Assembly: GCA_022360535.1 (NCBI GenBank) | Contig: JAKSCP010000214.1 | Span: 1 to 28,176 of the forward strand | Direction of reading: 5' to 3' | Length of the DNA stretch: 28,176 nt | Source: Pseudomonadales bacterium | Lineage (GTDB): Bacteria; Pseudomonadota; Gammaproteobacteria; Pseudomonadales; Pseudohongiellaceae | In this document: positions 1 through 8,273 of the stretch, one piece after another | Layout of the letters: each line of letters begins with the position of its first letter | Numbering within the stretch: position 1 is the stretch's first letter | Notes under the pieces: model-generated | The model's database searches: none | What the model was told of the DNA's origin: nothing | What the model saw: only the letters and a program-made list of their open reading frames with translations | Position numbers and translations under genes: made by a program

Positions 1-1
1 A

Positions 2-1372
2 GCAGTATCCGGTGCCCAGGCCCAGGAAATTACTTTTCATAAAGATATCGAACCGATTCTGCAGCGTAGCTGCCAGAACTGTCACCGCGATGGCGGTGCC
101 GGCCCAATGCCACTGGTAACTTACGAGCAAGTAGCACCTTTCGCCGGTTTGATTGAATACAAGACCCAACTGCGCGACCGCGCGGGCGCCATGCCACCCT
201 GGTACATGGAGAAAGACGTGGGCATTCAGGAATACAAAGATGACCCCTCTCTGAGCGATGCCGAGCTGGCAGCGATCTCCACCTGGGCACGCAGCGGTAC
301 ACCAAAAGGTGATCCAGCGGACGCCCCTGAAGCATTAGTTTTCGACGACAGCATCAAATGGCGTGCCGGTGAACCTGACCTGGTTGTGGTGATGGACGAC
401 GTCACCAAGCTGGCCGGCACACCTGACTGGTGGGGTGAGATTCCTTCCGCGCCTACTGGCCTGACTGAAGACCGCTACGTGAAGTCTGTTGAAGTGGTTG
501 AGGTTAATGACGTGCCACAAGCTGGTACAGGTCGTGAGACTGTTGGTGGCCGCTATATCTTCCACCATATGATCTGGGCAACTGCACAGATGGACGAGAA
601 CGGTGAGCGCGTACCTGGCCTGGCCATTCCCTGGCCTGTACACGAAGTTGGCCGTAACGCGGACATCTTCGACGAAGACGCTGGCCGACTGCTGCGCGCC
701 GGTTCCTGGATCGTTTCTGATTCAGTTCACCTGCACTCAAACGGCATCGATACCACTGGCCACCTGGAAATCGGCTTCCGTTTCCACGACGCTGACTACA
801 AGCCCAAGTATCAGAACGCCTTTATTGGCCTGGGTAATGGTGTAGACATCAGCATCCAGGGCAACAAGACTGATCAGGAACTACACGCTTATACCGTTCT
901 TGACCAGCACACCAAGGTGATCACTTTCGAACCACACCTGCATGCGCCAGGTGAACGTATGTGTCTGGAAGCCATCTGGGGTTATACCATCGAGACTCTG
1001 TCTTGCGTGGGCTACGACCACAACTGGGTGCGCGGTTATCCCTATGCCGATCACGCAGCTCCCTTGCTGCCTAAGGGCACTATTCTGCACATCGTTGGTT
1101 ACATGAATAACACTGAGACCAATCCAAACGTGCCCGATCCTCGCAACTGGCAGGGTTCTGGCAACCGCTCAGTGACTAACATGTTTATCGATCTCGGTAT
1201 CCGGGTAACCATGACTGACGAGCAGTTCTTCGAAGCCATGGAAGAGCGCCGTCAGCAATTGAGCCTGGGACCAAATGATCACGTTATTGGTTGTCCGCTG
1301 TGTGGTGCGCCACTGGTTGCACCTATCGCTGATAACGATGACTCAGAGTCCACCTCTGCAAGCGACGACTAA
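2..1372 (+). CDS. Secreted c-type cytochrome fused to a type-2 copper monooxygenase-like (PHM/DBM-like) region; 5' end outside window
   Basis: The frame is open from base 2, so the first internal ATG (107) is not the start. The visible N-terminus reads as the end of a signal peptide (AVSGAQAQ) followed by a mature region with a CxxCH heme-c site (CQNCH, codons 71-85). Further on are a His-His pair (563-568, HHM), an HLH (728-736), a second HLH followed by G and M (935-961, HLHAPGERM), and a late Met (1181-1183, TNMFIDL). This order resembles the copper ligands of peptidylglycine and dopamine beta-monooxygenases: HH plus H for one copper, HxHxxG plus Met for the other. The C-terminus carries an extra CPLC pair. 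I infer a periplasmic heme- and copper-containing oxidoreductase, substrate unknown. The next gene, 16 bases downstream, is probably co-transcribed. Heme attachment is near certain; the copper fold is an inference from motif order. Confidence 0.75.
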   Translation, partial: AVSGAQAQEITFHKDIEPILQRSCQNCHRDGGAGPMPLVTYEQVAPFAGLIEYKTQLRDRAGAMPPWYMEKDVGIQEYKDDPSLSDAELAAISTWARSGTPKGDPADAPEALVFDDSIKWRAGEPDLVVVMDDVTKLAGTPDWWGEIPSAPTGLTEDRYVKSVEVVEVNDVPQAGTGRETVGGRYIFHHMIWATAQMDENGERVPGLAIPWPVHEVGRNADIFDEDAGRLLRAGSWIVSDSVHLHSNGIDTTGHLEIGFRFHDADYKPKYQNAFIGLGNGVDISIQGNKTDQELHAYTVLDQHTKVITFEPHLHAPGERMCLEAIWGYTIETLSCVGYDHNWVRGYPYADHAAPLLPKGTILHIVGYMNNTETNPNVPDPRNWQGSGNRSVTNMFIDLGIRVTMTDEQFFEAMEERRQQLSLGPNDHVIGCPLCGAPLVAPIADNDDSESTSASDD

Positions 1373-1388
1373 CGGAGCGAAAGTCAAC

Positions 1389-2330
1389 ATGATGTTCAGA
1401 ACACTCGAACAAAGCAGTGGGCGCACAAGTAGGGTTGTGCGCCTGGCCGCTTGCCTGCTGATACTCATCCCAGGAATCTCTCTCGCCCAGACTTATAGAA
1501 GCGGTCAGCATGTGGAACCTGCCTATGAAGGTTGGCGCCAAAATCCTGACGGCAGCTATAACTTCATGTTTGGTTACATGAACGAAAACTGGGAAGAAGA
1601 GCCCGATGTTCCCATAGGCGAGAATAATTTCTTTTCGCCCGGGGAGGCCGATCGAGGACAGCCCACTCATTTTCTGCCAAGGCGCAATCGCTTCACGTTC
1701 GAAGTGACAGTACCTGCAGATTGGGGTGATCGCGAGTTGGTATGGACACTGAACGTCAATGGAGAAGAGCGTAAAGCTTACGCCACCTTGCGCCAGGACT
1801 ATCTCGTAGACAACATGGTTATCGCCTCCGAAACCGGATCGCTTGGCGCTGGAACCAGTAGCCCCGAATCACGGGCAAATATACCGCCAGTGCTGACAGT
1901 TCAGGGAGACAGAGTACGTACAGCCCGTGTGGGTGAGCCAGTCAATATTTCCACCCATGTTTGGGATGATGGTTTGCCGGAGCGCCGTCGTGAATCCACC
2001 AATACTGAGGAAGAGCTGACATCGAGAATGATGCGCCGCCCTTCCCAGGTAACGGTTGGGAAGATCAATGGCTTGTTCCTGTCCTGGAATGTCTACCGTG
2101 GCGAAGGTAATGTGACATTTGACCCTCCTCTGCCAAAACCCTGGGAAGACACTCGCGCTGCAGCGAATTCACCCTGGGGCGAACTGTGGCTGCCGCCTGA
2201 GGTGCCAGAAGACGGTGTTTATGAGGTTAATGCTACATTCGATGAGCCTGGCACCTATGTGCTGTGGGGTCGGGCCGATGACGGCGGGCTCTATCACGAT
2301 GGCTATCTAACGGTTCACGTTAGCGAATAA
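1389..2330 (+). CDS. Secreted protein of unknown function, partner of the cytochrome/copper protein
   Basis: Start chosen at ATG 1389, with a GGAG 12 bases upstream and an immediate signal peptide (hydrophobic stretch LAACLLILIPGISLA, likely cleavage after LAQ). A second ATG follows directly at 1392. The mature protein of about 280 residues is rich in Trp, Asp, Glu and Pro and looks like an all-beta extracytoplasmic protein. It ends in a beta-sandwich-like segment (GTYVLWGRADDGG...YLTVHV) reminiscent of Ig-like or PKD-like folds, but I cannot name a family. It has no CxxCH and no obvious cofactor motif. It follows the heme/copper gene by 16 bases and is closed by a strong terminator, so the two genes are probably one transcription unit and the proteins may act together in the periplasm. 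Confidence 0.8.
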   Translation: MMFRTLEQSSGRTSRVVRLAACLLILIPGISLAQTYRSGQHVEPAYEGWRQNPDGSYNFMFGYMNENWEEEPDVPIGENNFFSPGEADRGQPTHFLPRRNRFTFEVTVPADWGDRELVWTLNVNGEERKAYATLRQDYLVDNMVIASETGSLGAGTSSPESRANIPPVLTVQGDRVRTARVGEPVNISTHVWDDGLPERRRESTNTEEELTSRMMRRPSQVTVGKINGLFLSWNVYRGEGNVTFDPPLPKPWEDTRAAANSPWGELWLPPEVPEDGVYEVNATFDEPGTYVLWGRADDGGLYHDGYLTVHVSE

Positions 2331-2352
2331 GCTTAGACCACTGTAAAACACA

Positions 2353-2390
2353 AAGCCCCGCTGCTCACATCGAGCAGCGGGGCTTTTTTA
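2353..2390 (+). terminator. Rho-independent terminator
   Basis: A 13-bp perfect stem (AAGCCCCGCTGCT, 2353-2365, pairing with 2373-2385) with a 7-base loop is followed by a run of T. It lies 22 bases after the stop of the secreted-protein gene and between convergent genes. The T run serves the plus strand; the opposite side is only moderately T-rich. Confidence 0.92.
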
Positions 2391-2406
2391 TTGGATACAT
2401 TGTTAT

Positions 2407-2952
2407 CTAGCGGGTATGGAATTTCCATTCACCATCGACTACCCGTAAATAGGCATAGCCTCCGGTGAACCGCGGCGCCCCACCTCCCTGTGTAGGTTGG
2501 CACCAGAATATTCCAACAATGACGTCGGGCTTGGCCGTTTGAAAGTTCTGACCGAGCGCGCGATGTTGTTCGATGCTTTCGTCATAACTTTCCTGAAACA
2601 TGTACTTCACCCCTACTTCGTTGCTTGCCAGTTGCCGCAGATTTGAGATAAAGCCATACATGTCCAGGTAGTTGGCACTGTCGGTTACCACAGTGCGCAG
2701 AGTGTCATCATCCGCCAGTGAGGCAGCGGCATAGGCTCGCCTGAACAAAGCCAACTGGTCGCGAAACAACGGCCGCACTGTCTCCGGGTTCCAGTTATGG
2801 TATTGAGCACACACTGTGCCCTCGATGCGCTCCAGGGGAAGAAATATAGAGTCGAACTCAGTTTCAGGATCCACACCAGATTGTGCATACAGGGAACTGC
2901 TGGCGAAAAACAGCAATGAGTAGAGTGAAGTTCCAATCCTGAGTTTAGCCAT
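2407..2952 (-). CDS. Secreted hypothetical protein
   Basis: 181 residues with an N-terminal signal peptide (short basic start, hydrophobic TSLYSLLFFASSSLYA, likely cut at AQ). The mature part of about 157 residues has two Cys, one near its start (GTVCAQYH) and one near its end (GIFWCQP), which could form a disulfide. It ends in a strand-turn-strand (GYAYLRVVDGEWKFHTR) resembling the last strands of NTF2-like or SnoaL-like proteins, but that is only a visual impression. I do not recognise the family. It lies 44 bases downstream of the CopC-like gene on the same strand and may be co-transcribed with it. No convincing ribosome binding site is visible before the ATG. Confidence 0.65.
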   Translation of the reverse strand: MAKLRIGTSLYSLLFFASSSLYAQSGVDPETEFDSIFLPLERIEGTVCAQYHNWNPETVRPLFRDQLALFRRAYAAASLADDDTLRTVVTDSANYLDMYGFISNLRQLASNEVGVKYMFQESYDESIEQHRALGQNFQTAKPDVIVGIFWCQPTQGGGAPRFTGGYAYLRVVDGEWKFHTR

Positions 2953-2996
2953 TGCCGTTTTTCGCTGTTAAAACCGTTGTGCTTTCTGAGTTCAGC

Positions 2997-3605
2997 CTAT
3001 TGAGGGTCTGCCGGTTCTGTTAGATCGATAGTGAATGGCGGGTCGAAGCTGCGTTCATCCTCCGGCAAGATGATGGTGGTCCGTGGTGGCGCCACATAAC
3101 GAATAGTAGGATCGCCGTAGCGCGATTCCAGCAGTAATCTCTCTGCTTCTTTGTAAATCGACGGTGGTTGCGCCTCAGGGCCAAAGGCAAAACTGAAGCT
3201 GCCACGAATGAGTTGGTCACCGTAACCTAGTATGGCCCAGTCAGCGGTGTAATAGGCTGCTTCAGGTAATACTGGCAATTGCCATTGAAACGCATCATTG
3301 GGACGCGGGCTATAGCGAAAGTCGATGTCCACCCACTGGTGATTCTCATCCCGCAAAATCAATTTCACCAACCGCACTCTGGCTGGAAAATTCAAACTCA
3401 GGGAGGCGGGGGCCACAGCCAGCACCGAGTCGTCGGTGGGCTGGGTTTCTGTTTTGCTGAGGATTTCGGTACTATTCGCGCTCAGCCGATAGATATGACC
3501 GCTAGTCGGCTGCGCCCATAGCGAAGCACTGCTGATCCCAACAAGGAAGGCACAGATGATCGACAGTAGTTTCGCAGAATTTGGGTTTCGGTTTTTCTTA
3601 TTCAC
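2997..3605 (-). CDS. CopC-like secreted protein with altered metal-binding positions
   Basis: 202 residues starting at GTG (3603-3605), with a signal peptide ending near residue 31 (SASLWAQ). Residues about 66-142 follow the CopC beta-sandwich pattern and match the true CopC at 10580-10966 in the same order: a P-A-x-L-x-L-x-F-x-x-x-V-R-L-V-K-L segment, then YTADWAILGYGD, then GSFSFAFG. CopC proteins have a GHxxSGxFxF-type segment whose His binds copper. Here the matching position is Asp130. The His-first mature N-terminus is also lost, the nearest His being about residue 37. A C-terminal extension of about 55 residues, rich in Pro and acidic residues, follows. I infer a CopC-fold protein that no longer binds copper in the usual way, or a structural partner in the periplasm. 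Confidence 0.68.
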   Translation of the reverse strand: MNKKNRNPNSAKLLSIICAFLVGISSASLWAQPTSGHIYRLSANSTEILSKTETQPTDDSVLAVAPASLSLNFPARVRLVKLILRDENHQWVDIDFRYSPRPNDAFQWQLPVLPEAAYYTADWAILGYGDQLIRGSFSFAFGPEAQPPSIYKEAERLLLESRYGDPTIRYVAPPRTTIILPEDERSFDPPFTIDLTEPADPQ

Positions 3606-3744
3606 AGCCTGACTGACAAGGCACAGGGCCTGTTATCTCTCGCGGGATTCTTCAGAATTCGCATTGTTATCAAGGTCTAAGAATACCATAGTGTGCTGCC
3701 GGAATAGGATTTTGGCGCTGTGAACGGCACTGAGAAAAGGCTCA

Positions 3745-4560
3745 ATGACACAATCAAATTTAGACTCAATCCTCGCTGAGTTGCGCGACAGCGACTCCAA
3801 TAGCACCCATTTCGATGAAAGCTGGTCCCAGGGGCGATCAGCGTTTGGCGGCCTTTCTGCGGCGTTCGCTGTGACAGCCATGAACAAACTGGTGGATAGC
3901 GATGTGCCCATGCGTTCATTGATGGTGTCATTTATCGCGCCAATTCCACCGGGTTCGGTGAGTGTGGAAACGCGCATTCAACGCCGCGGTAAGAATGTCA
4001 TCCAGCTGAGTGCCGATGTGATGTCAGAGGGCAATTGCTGCCTGCAAGCGATGGGTGTGTATGGGCGCGGCAGAGAGGCTATCGCTGTACCACCAAAAGG
4101 CGAGTTCCACCCTCCGCCCAAAGATCAGGGTATTCCCTTTATGGCCCATGCCAAACGCGTCCCTTCATTCATCAGTTACTTCGATGGCAGTTGGGCGAGC
4201 GGTGGCCTGCCCTTTTCCGGTCGACCGGAAACAGAACTGGATCTGTGGGCAAAACATCAAGTGGATATGAGTGAATTTCCAACGGAAGCTTTGGTTGCCA
4301 TCGCCGACATCCCGCCGCCGGTTGTGCTTTCCCACTTTGACAAACCCCCGGTGCCTGCCAGTTCGCTTACCTGGTCACTGGAATTTCTCAAACCACCGGA
4401 AGAGGTTCCAATGGACTGGTTCTTTTTACATTTTGATATGGAAGCTGCTGCGGAAGGTTATACCCAGCAATCCGGAAAGATTTATACGGAAGATGGCACT
4501 TTGTGTGCACTGTCCAGGCAGTGCATGGTCTACTTTGGCCCACCCCCATCAGAAAACTGA
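3745..4560 (+). CDS. Acyl-CoA thioesterase, TesB-like double hot-dog family
   Basis: 271 residues. The N-terminal half has the features of the thioesterase-like (4HBT_3/TesB) family: a short lead, then FDESWSQGRSAFGGLSAAF, MRSLMVSFIAPIPPG and a strand pair ending VMSEGNCCLQAMGVYG. The second half repeats the hot-dog pattern (SLTWSLEFLKPP, DWFFLHFDMEAAAEGY, LCALSRQCMVYFG). Such enzymes hydrolyse acyl-CoA to free acid and CoA in the cytoplasm. The start at 3745 is supported by AAAAGG 5 bases upstream. It stands alone on the plus strand, convergent with the nitroreductase gene, so there is no operon evidence for a specific substrate. Confidence 0.85.
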   Translation: MTQSNLDSILAELRDSDSNSTHFDESWSQGRSAFGGLSAAFAVTAMNKLVDSDVPMRSLMVSFIAPIPPGSVSVETRIQRRGKNVIQLSADVMSEGNCCLQAMGVYGRGREAIAVPPKGEFHPPPKDQGIPFMAHAKRVPSFISYFDGSWASGGLPFSGRPETELDLWAKHQVDMSEFPTEALVAIADIPPPVVLSHFDKPPVPASSLTWSLEFLKPPEEVPMDWFFLHFDMEAAAEGYTQQSGKIYTEDGTLCALSRQCMVYFGPPPSEN

Positions 4561-4618
4561 GACCCACCGTCAAACCGTCTCTTTCAGTAAGCGACGCTCT
4601 TACGAAAATCAGTGAAGC

Positions 4619-5356
4619 CTATTTAAAAGTAAAACCCTGCCCTGCCAGAAAGTCCCGCATGTGCGGTCGACTCTTTTCAGACAGCAGACTCGCCACCTGC
4701 TCTGACCAACTGATGCCGTGACCACCACCGGTGCGGGTTCGGTAGTACTCGCGGATAACCTCATCGTACTGGGTGATGGCTTCCTTGTCCCCGGTTTCGT
4801 TATAGACATCTTGTTTCACTATAACGGACAGGGGCAGACGGGGTTTGCATTCAGGATTTTGGTCCGGATAGCCCAGACACAAACCGAACACCGGATACAC
4901 GCCCCTGGGCAACTGGAGCATTTCCGTAATCGGCCCCGGGTTATTGCGAATGCCACCGATGTAACAGATTCCCAGACCAACAGACTCTGCTGCTGTCACC
5001 AGACTCTGGGCCATCAAGGCAACATCAACCGTGGCAATGATGAAATGCTCGGTGTAGTTGCCTTCAAACGGTTTGCCGTATTCTTCACAGTAGTTGCCGG
5101 CCCGTTTCAGGTCTGCGCAAAACACCATAAATTCCGCTGCACTTTCCACATACTTTTGATTACCGGCTAATTCGGCAAGCCTGGCACGGTTCTCCGGATT
5201 GGTAACGCGAACGATAGTGGACCCCTGCAAAAAACTCGAGGTGGCGGCCGATTGCCCGGCGATGAAGAGGTCCTCTAGCAGTTCCGGTGCAATGGCTTGA
5301 TCGGTGAATTTTCGAATACTGCGATGGGATTTCAGTAAGTCTAATACTGAGCTCAT
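4619..5356 (-). CDS. nfsA: NfsA-type oxygen-insensitive NADPH nitroreductase / flavin reductase
   Basis: 245 residues, close to the 240 of Escherichia coli NfsA. Motifs match from end to end: HRSIRKFTDQ at the N-terminus (FMN phosphate binding), ATSSFLQGSTIVRV, the AAEFMVFCADL strand, AESVGLGICYIGGIRNN, VYPVFGLCLGYPDQNPECKPRLP, the YDEVIREYYRTR segment and a C-terminal SRPHMRDFLAGQGF. The family uses FMN and NADPH for two-electron reduction of nitroaromatics, quinones and flavins. The start is supported by AAGGAA 7 bases before the ATG. It is 49 bases downstream of the serine hydrolase gene on the same strand, so read-through is possible, but no functional link is evident. Confidence 0.92.
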   Translation of the reverse strand: MSSVLDLLKSHRSIRKFTDQAIAPELLEDLFIAGQSAATSSFLQGSTIVRVTNPENRARLAELAGNQKYVESAAEFMVFCADLKRAGNYCEEYGKPFEGNYTEHFIIATVDVALMAQSLVTAAESVGLGICYIGGIRNNPGPITEMLQLPRGVYPVFGLCLGYPDQNPECKPRLPLSVIVKQDVYNETGDKEAITQYDEVIREYYRTRTGGGHGISWSEQVASLLSEKSRPHMRDFLAGQGFTFK

Positions 5357-5405
5357 TAAACTATTCCTTCAAAGAGATTGTGGCGACGGGGAGCCGAAAT
5401 GTTTA

Positions 5406-6566
5406 CTAGTTGCCGAGGAGGTGATCGAAAAACTCGGGAATGACATCGTTTGCCGCATTGGATTCTGCGTTGAAAAGCAGCACCATACCAATATTCGCGT
5501 CAGGGGCAAATGCCATTTCGGAACGGTAGCCACGTACGCCGCCACCATGATGGACTACCCTCAGCCCTTTAAAATCAAACACTCGCCAACCAATGGCGTA
5601 GTACGCCTTCTCCAGACCTGACCACCGATTGAAATAGTTACCATAGGGTGTTTCGATGACTGGTTCGTGCAGTTCCGTGAGAAAGTCATGGCCGAATACC
5701 TCAGGAAAAGCACCGAGGTTGGCACGCAACCACATGCTCATATCAAACACACTGGCATTGATGCCCGATGCAGGCGCCACCGAATAATAAGCCGGGTTGG
5801 TAGTGGTGGCATGCCAACGTCCTCTTACCAGACGGTGGGGATGAGTGGATTCTGGATTGTTGATATAGGGCTCATAGCCGAGGGATGCGGTGACCATACC
5901 CAGAGGTCTGAATACATGTTCTTCCAGGTAGCGTTCATAACTGCTTCCCGTACTTTCCTCGACGACGTCGGCAATGAGCGAAAACACCACGTTCTGATAA
6001 CCATAACAGTTACCCGGTGCGCAGACAGTGGGAATCTGATCGAAACGGTCTTTGATACGATCGTAGGCAACACCGTCATCCAGCAGATTGGAATAGGAAT
6101 GGGGCATCAGTCCGGTCGAATGGCTGGCCACCTGCTTCAACGTAATATACCTGGCCCCTCTTCCATCCCCAAGTTGCATATTGGGAAACAAATCCATGAT
6201 CCGGGTGTCCCAGGATTGCAAGTTTTGCTCTACCAGCAAGGTGGCCGCAGCCCCTGCGAATGTCTTCGACATCGAAGCAATTCTAAAGATGGAATCGGTG
6301 GTAATTGGAGGCCTTTCATCGACATGACGAACTCCCCAGGTCTGCAGATACATGATGCCTTCCCGGGAGACGATAGCGATCGCTGCACCAGGAATGCGTT
6401 TGTCTGCCATCACAGCTTCTAACCAGTCGACATACTCAGAGAAATCATAGTTGTAAGGCAACGGACTGCCGGATTCAGCAGCTCTCGCTACCGTAGAAAG
6501 GCTCAGCGCCAGCAGCAAGCCACTTAGCCAAGTGATGCGGGTGAGATGTGTAAGCAGTTGGATCAC
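5406..6566 (-). CDS. Secreted serine hydrolase of the beta-lactamase class C / penicillin-binding protein family
   Basis: 386 residues from a GTG start (6564-6566), with a signal peptide ending in TVARA|AE near residue 30. Catalytic motifs are visible: SMSK (Ser98, Lys101) as SxxK, GYQN (Tyr190, Asn192) as YxN, and HHGGG near residue 345 in the place of the KTG/HxG motif. This is the pattern of the broad beta-lactamase-like family (PF00144), whose members include esterases, D-aminopeptidases and AmpC. HxG instead of KTG is more typical of the esterase or peptidase branches than of true AmpC, so antibiotic resistance should not be assumed. The product is probably periplasmic or outer-membrane-facing. 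Confidence 0.88.
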   Translation of the reverse strand: MIQLLTHLTRITWLSGLLLALSLSTVARAAESGSPLPYNYDFSEYVDWLEAVMADKRIPGAAIAIVSREGIMYLQTWGVRHVDERPPITTDSIFRIASMSKTFAGAAATLLVEQNLQSWDTRIMDLFPNMQLGDGRGARYITLKQVASHSTGLMPHSYSNLLDDGVAYDRIKDRFDQIPTVCAPGNCYGYQNVVFSLIADVVEESTGSSYERYLEEHVFRPLGMVTASLGYEPYINNPESTHPHRLVRGRWHATTTNPAYYSVAPASGINASVFDMSMWLRANLGAFPEVFGHDFLTELHEPVIETPYGNYFNRWSGLEKAYYAIGWRVFDFKGLRVVHHGGGVRGYRSEMAFAPDANIGMVLLFNAESNAANDVIPEFFDHLLGN

Positions 6567-6600
6567 GATAATTCGATGAGATTTAATACATCAGTCTGTC

Positions 6601-6609
6601 TAGGGTCAG
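6601..6609 (+). repeat. Copy 1 of a TAGGGTCAG intergenic word
   Basis: TAGGGTCAG occurs here, at 8260-8268 and at 27652-27660, each time outside or at the very end of a gene. This copy lies just upstream of the serine hydrolase start. Similar words are common in REP-type elements of gammaproteobacteria, but no paired hairpin arm is present here, so the assignment is tentative. Confidence 0.3.
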
Positions 6610-6688
6610 AATCCATCCCGGCAGGAAAGTTCCTAAGCTGGCCGCTGGTACTGGGGTAGCCACTAGTCCGAGCAGCAACTTAACACAT

Positions 6689-6723
6689 AAAAAAAGGCCG
6701 ATCTAACTAGAGTTAGATCGGCC
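6689..6723 (-). terminator. Rho-independent terminator of the protease gene
   Basis: A 12-bp perfect stem (6696-6707 with 6712-6723, GGCCGATCTAAC) with a 4-base loop. Read on the minus strand it is followed by a run of seven T (the A run at 6689-6695). It lies about 73 bases after the stop of the DegQ/MucD-like gene and upstream of the serine hydrolase gene, so it separates the two units. Confidence 0.93.
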
Positions 6724-6795
6724 AAGAGGGGGCACATTTTAGTGCACAGAGGAGTCTGTTACCCACCACAATGGGTGGGCCCGGAGGCCTTTAAT

Positions 6796-8196
6796 CTAGG
6801 GAACCAGCAGCAGGAGTTCCCGGTCATCGCGCAATACCGTCATGGCGGTAAAGCGACCACTGTCCTGCACTTCCGAATTGAACTCGTCGACGTCAGCAAC
6901 CTGCTGCCGATTGACCTCGACAATCACATCGCCGGCACGCAGCCCGGCAGAGAAAGCCCGGCTCTGCGGCTCTACTGCCGCCACTACCACACCTTCTGAT
7001 ACAGCCACTTCGTCTTGTGCTTGCAGATTGCGCAAACTGGCACCGCGAAACCCACCGCTCTCCGCGGGTCGGGAGTCTGCTGTAGATGCCACGCCGGTTT
7101 CGTCACCGATCACAGCTTGCACAGTAATCGACTCACCTTCTCGAAACAGCAGCAAATCGACTTCCTGATCGCGGCGCAGCAGGCCTACTCGATTACGTAA
7201 GTCGCGCCCGCTATCGATTGCCTCACCATCCAACTCGACGATGACATCAGACACTTGAATGCCAGCGCGCTCAGCAGCACCGCCTTCCAAGACACTTGTC
7301 ACCAGGGCACCGGATTCAATATCCAGATCTAAAGCCGATTGCACATCGGGAGTCAGCGAAGTGATAGTGACACCCAACATGCCGCGACGAACCTCACCAT
7401 CTCTCTCAAGATGGGCAGTAACGGCGGCGACCATGTCGACCGGTACTGCGAAACCGATTCCGTTGTTACCACCATCACCGCTGATGATGGCGGTATTGAT
7501 GCCAATCAGCCGCCCTTCCATATCAACCAAAGCTCCACCGGAGTTACCCACATTGATAGCTGCATCGGTCTGAATAAAGTCTTCGTAGTTAGCGTTGTTT
7601 AATCCAGTCCGACCAAGGGCGCTGACGATTCCAGAGGTGACGGTTTGCCCTATACCGAAAGGATTGCCAATGGCCACTACAAAATCGCCTACTTGCACCG
7701 AATCGATTGCCGCCAGTTCGATATCTGTCAGGTTATCTGCGGCAACTTGTAACAGCGCAACATCGGTGTTGGCATCGCTACCCACCAACTCTGCTTCCAG
7801 GGCCCTGCCGTCACTGAGCTGAACCGTGATGCTGCTGGCTCCGTTGACAACATGATGATTGGTGACAATAAAGCCTTCGGCTGCATCGATGATTACACCG
7901 GACCCAGCACCAATAGAAAACGGCCTTCGATTGCGATTCTGCGTTTCGGGCAAATCAGGCAGGAACCGCCGCAACTCTTCCGGCACTCTTTCACCCTGAA
8001 AGAAATAGCGACTGCTGGTGGGAATGGCCTTTGACACCCGTATGTTCACTACCGCAGGTGTAACTGACTCCAGCATGGGTGCCAGTGACGGGACTCCCCT
8101 TGCCAAAGCCTCGTCGCTGACGGCGAAACTACCTGGAATCCAGGCTAGTGAAAGCACCACCAATAGCAGTGCTGGCATCCGAAACTTTCTCTTCAT
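6796..8196 (-). CDS. Periplasmic serine endoprotease, Deg/HtrA family (DegQ/MucD-like) with two PDZ domains
   Basis: 466 residues from the chosen start. ATG 8196 gives a classic signal peptide (MKRKFRMPALLLVVLSLAW, cleavage near SFA) and has GGAG 7 bases upstream. An in-frame ATG at 8217 would add seven residues and also has a GAGG nearby, so it is not excluded. The catalytic triad is visible: His115 in TNHHVV, Asp145 in TDVALL and Ser219 in GNSGGAL. Two PDZ domains follow, about residues 250-340 (RRGMLGVTITSL, GAAERAGIQVSDVIVELDG) and 375-466 (SRAFSAGLRAGDVIVEVNR). These enzymes degrade misfolded envelope proteins and in Pseudomonas relatives (MucD) take part in envelope-stress control. It is monocistronic, with its own terminator, and divergent from the CadC-like gene. 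Confidence 0.93.
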   Translation of the reverse strand: MKRKFRMPALLLVVLSLAWIPGSFAVSDEALARGVPSLAPMLESVTPAVVNIRVSKAIPTSSRYFFQGERVPEELRRFLPDLPETQNRNRRPFSIGAGSGVIIDAAEGFIVTNHHVVNGASSITVQLSDGRALEAELVGSDANTDVALLQVAADNLTDIELAAIDSVQVGDFVVAIGNPFGIGQTVTSGIVSALGRTGLNNANYEDFIQTDAAINVGNSGGALVDMEGRLIGINTAIISGDGGNNGIGFAVPVDMVAAVTAHLERDGEVRRGMLGVTITSLTPDVQSALDLDIESGALVTSVLEGGAAERAGIQVSDVIVELDGEAIDSGRDLRNRVGLLRRDQEVDLLLFREGESITVQAVIGDETGVASTADSRPAESGGFRGASLRNLQAQDEVAVSEGVVVAAVEPQSRAFSAGLRAGDVIVEVNRQQVADVDEFNSEVQDSGRFTAMTVLRDDRELLLLVP

Positions 8197-8259
8197 AACT
8201 ATCTCCGAACAATTCATGGCTCAGCCTCGCTAAGTTGCTGAGCGCGATGGCAGGAAATT

Positions 8260-8268
8260 TAGGGTCAG
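8260..8268 (+). repeat. Copy 2 of the TAGGGTCAG intergenic word
   Basis: Same word as at 6601 and 27652, lying in the 344-base space between the protease and the CadC-like gene and directly beside an inverted repeat. Confidence 0.3.
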
Positions 8269-8273
8269 AGGGC

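Noticed and set aside
4718..5170. Plus-strand open frame of 150 codons across the nfsA gene
   Set aside because: Antisense to a complete NfsA homologue. No domain recognisable in its translation.
5667..6422. Long plus-strand open frame of 251 codons inside the serine hydrolase gene
   Set aside because: It is antisense to a gene with clear SxxK, YxN and HxG motifs and a signal peptide. The antisense protein is rich in His, Gly and Arg, with no domain and no ribosome site.
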